From an uncultured Cellvibrionales bacterium (GTDB taxonomy: Bacteria > Pseudomonadota > Gammaproteobacteria > Pseudomonadales > Cellvibrionaceae): a DNA stretch of 60,048 bases. The notes beneath the pieces are model-generated. The model did not search any database and was not told where the DNA came from. It was given only the letters and a program-made list of their open reading frames with translations. Position numbers and translations under genes: made by a program. Shown here one piece after another: positions 59,147 through 60,048 of the stretch. Where the stretch lies: NCBI GenBank assembly GCA_913020115.1, contig CAJWBQ010000029.1:1-60048 (forward strand), in the 5' to 3' direction. The number at the start of each line of letters is the position of its first letter. Position 1 is the first letter of the stretch.

Positions 59147-59365
59147 AAACTCGTTCTCACTATATACTGTATAAATGCATTCACGCTAAATAAACAACTC
59201 GCCTTCAACTTTCACTATCAGGGTGCCTCGAATTAATCCAGGCGCCCTTTCGACTCATGCAGAGAAGGTTTCGTAAACCAAACCGAATTCTTCAAGAAAC
59301 TACAGGAACCTGACCGTTTCAAAACGGCAGGAGTAGTCGTTCGAAGAAACGTCTAGTCCTCGGTT

Positions 59366-59394
59366 CCGATTGCCGCTTCAGCAGCGGCAATCGG
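59366..59394. terminator. 12-bp perfect hairpin after the DUF3604 gene
   Basis: CCGATTGCCGCT (59366-59377) and AGCGGCAATCGG (59383-59394) pair perfectly with a 5-nt loop, 6 bp beyond the DUF3604 stop codon. No T-run follows on the minus strand; the plus side has ATGTTTTC. Confidence 0.5.
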
Positions 59395-59400
59395 ATGTTT

Positions 59401-60048
59401 TCAATTCACACTATCGTCACTGCTATTTGATGCGCTATACCAGATCGGCGAAGACCAAGCGCGCTCTTGAATAGTTGCCGGCACACGAGGGTCAGGTTCA
59501 CGACCCAAGCGAATCGCATCGTATGTTGACCAGCGACAGGTCGGATTCATAAGCACACGAACATAGTAGAAAGCGCCCTGCCCCGCATCATAGGCGGGAT
59601 CATGCCATACAGTTTTCAATTCGTTAGCACCGCCCCCTTCAAAACTACACGACGCCAGATCAACCGTGGCACCATTATCCGGGCAGCGCCCTGTAGTCGG
59701 GTTTACCGCTACATCACCGGCACAGGCAATATCGACAACTTTCTCGTGGGTTTCTCCGTGCTCATCAATCCACCCTTTCACCATTTGCACCCGCTGCAAG
59801 GGGGCATCCATCGGATCGCGAGCAGCCCAGACGAAAAAGCCCGGAGAAGATGGGGAGACACGGTCAGCACGCAATACCCCCCCCATGGGAACAGCACTGT
59901 TAGCTAATTGCTCAATCGCGTTGTGTTGTGCTTTGAGCGTCTCATCGATATCCCAGCCCGCGTAAAAACGCAGCGCCATACGAGGGCCTGACGTCGCATA
60001 GGTTTCACGCCGCTGCATGCCTGAAAATATCGCATCGCGCGTGTTCTC
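59401..60048 (-). CDS. DUF3604 domain protein, C-terminal part, cut by window edge
   Basis: The frame is open to the last base, so only the C-terminal 215 residues are visible. NTRDAIFSGMQRRETYATSG and PRMALRFYAGWDI, then WSSPIWYS near the end, are the typical end of DUF3604, a family related to PHP-type metallohydrolases found in marine bacteria. The ATG at 60018 lies inside this motif and is not the start. The function is unknown; a phosphoesterase-like role is inferred from the PHP relationship. Confidence 0.85.
   Translation of the reverse strand, partial: ENTRDAIFSGMQRRETYATSGPRMALRFYAGWDIDETLKAQHNAIEQLANSAVPMGGVLRADRVSPSSPGFFVWAARDPMDAPLQRVQMVKGWIDEHGETHEKVVDIACAGDVAVNPTTGRCPDNGATVDLASCSFEGGGANELKTVWHDPAYDAGQGAFYYVRVLMNPTCRWSTYDAIRLGREPDPRVPATIQERAWSSPIWYSASNSSDDSVN

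Overview
The window looks like chromosome of a marine, aerobic, heterotrophic gammaproteobacterium, probably of the Cellvibrionales/Spongiibacter type. That is inferred from gene content only: three TonB-dependent receptors, three sulfatases, many acyl-CoA genes, Arabinose_bd-type AraC regulators, an Escherichia-like avtA, DUF2783, DUF2986 and DUF3604 genes. No rRNA, tRNA, CRISPR array, intact transposase, integrase or replication origin was found.

Layout. 1-10.3 kb: small catabolic units each beside its own regulator (GST end; TetR with phytanoyl-CoA-type dioxygenase; Lrp with avtA; AraC with acyl-CoA dehydrogenase; FAD monooxygenase plus DUF2783 with a LuxR-type regulator). 11.1-17.5 kb: DUF1214/DUF1254 pair, TonB receptor, secreted alpha/beta hydrolase, membrane-anchored AraC regulator. 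17.7-44.5 kb: a mosaic accessory region punctuated by seven copies of one junction. 45.1-46.6 kb: broken rnhA, DUF2986 and a scrap of an enoyl-CoA hydratase. 46.7-48.6 kb: HupE/UreJ-like protein with a parvulin. 49-60 kb: TonB receptor, lipase-like hydrolase, sulfatase, acyl-CoA ligase, acyl-CoA dehydrogenase, enoyl-CoA hydratase and the end of a DUF3604 gene.

The main discovery candidate is the repeated junction at about 17.67, 24.49, 26.84, 29.35, 30.55, 32.49 and 44.48 kb, all on the + strand. Each contains the start of dusA (tRNA-dihydrouridine synthase A), reading ...IAPMMDWSD, and is interrupted directly after that Asp codon. In six of the seven the interruption is followed by the same 100-200 bp sequence. 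The dusA 5' end is the known target of a family of tyrosine integrases, so the pattern fits a tandem array of at least six islands. Each right end supplies a new dusA 5' end and each left end begins with the conserved arm. The units are 1.2-12 kb, none carries an integrase, and their cargo is functional: acyl-CoA catabolism; DJ-1 with LysR; membrane protein, SRPBCC and HxlR; Phd/PIN toxin-antitoxin; AbiEi/AbiEii toxin-antitoxin; and a TonB receptor, GST and sulfatase locus. The array therefore resembles a cassette array that uses dusA fragments as recombination sites.

Within the largest unit, one AraC protein probably controls both the TonB receptor and the first sulfatase, because the same 21-bp-spaced half-sites precede both. 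The sulfatase at 41.3 kb inside the array and the one at 53.0 kb outside it are close paralogues. The likely working scheme is uptake of a sulfated organic compound, desulfation, and CoA-dependent oxidation, but the substrate cannot be read from the sequence.
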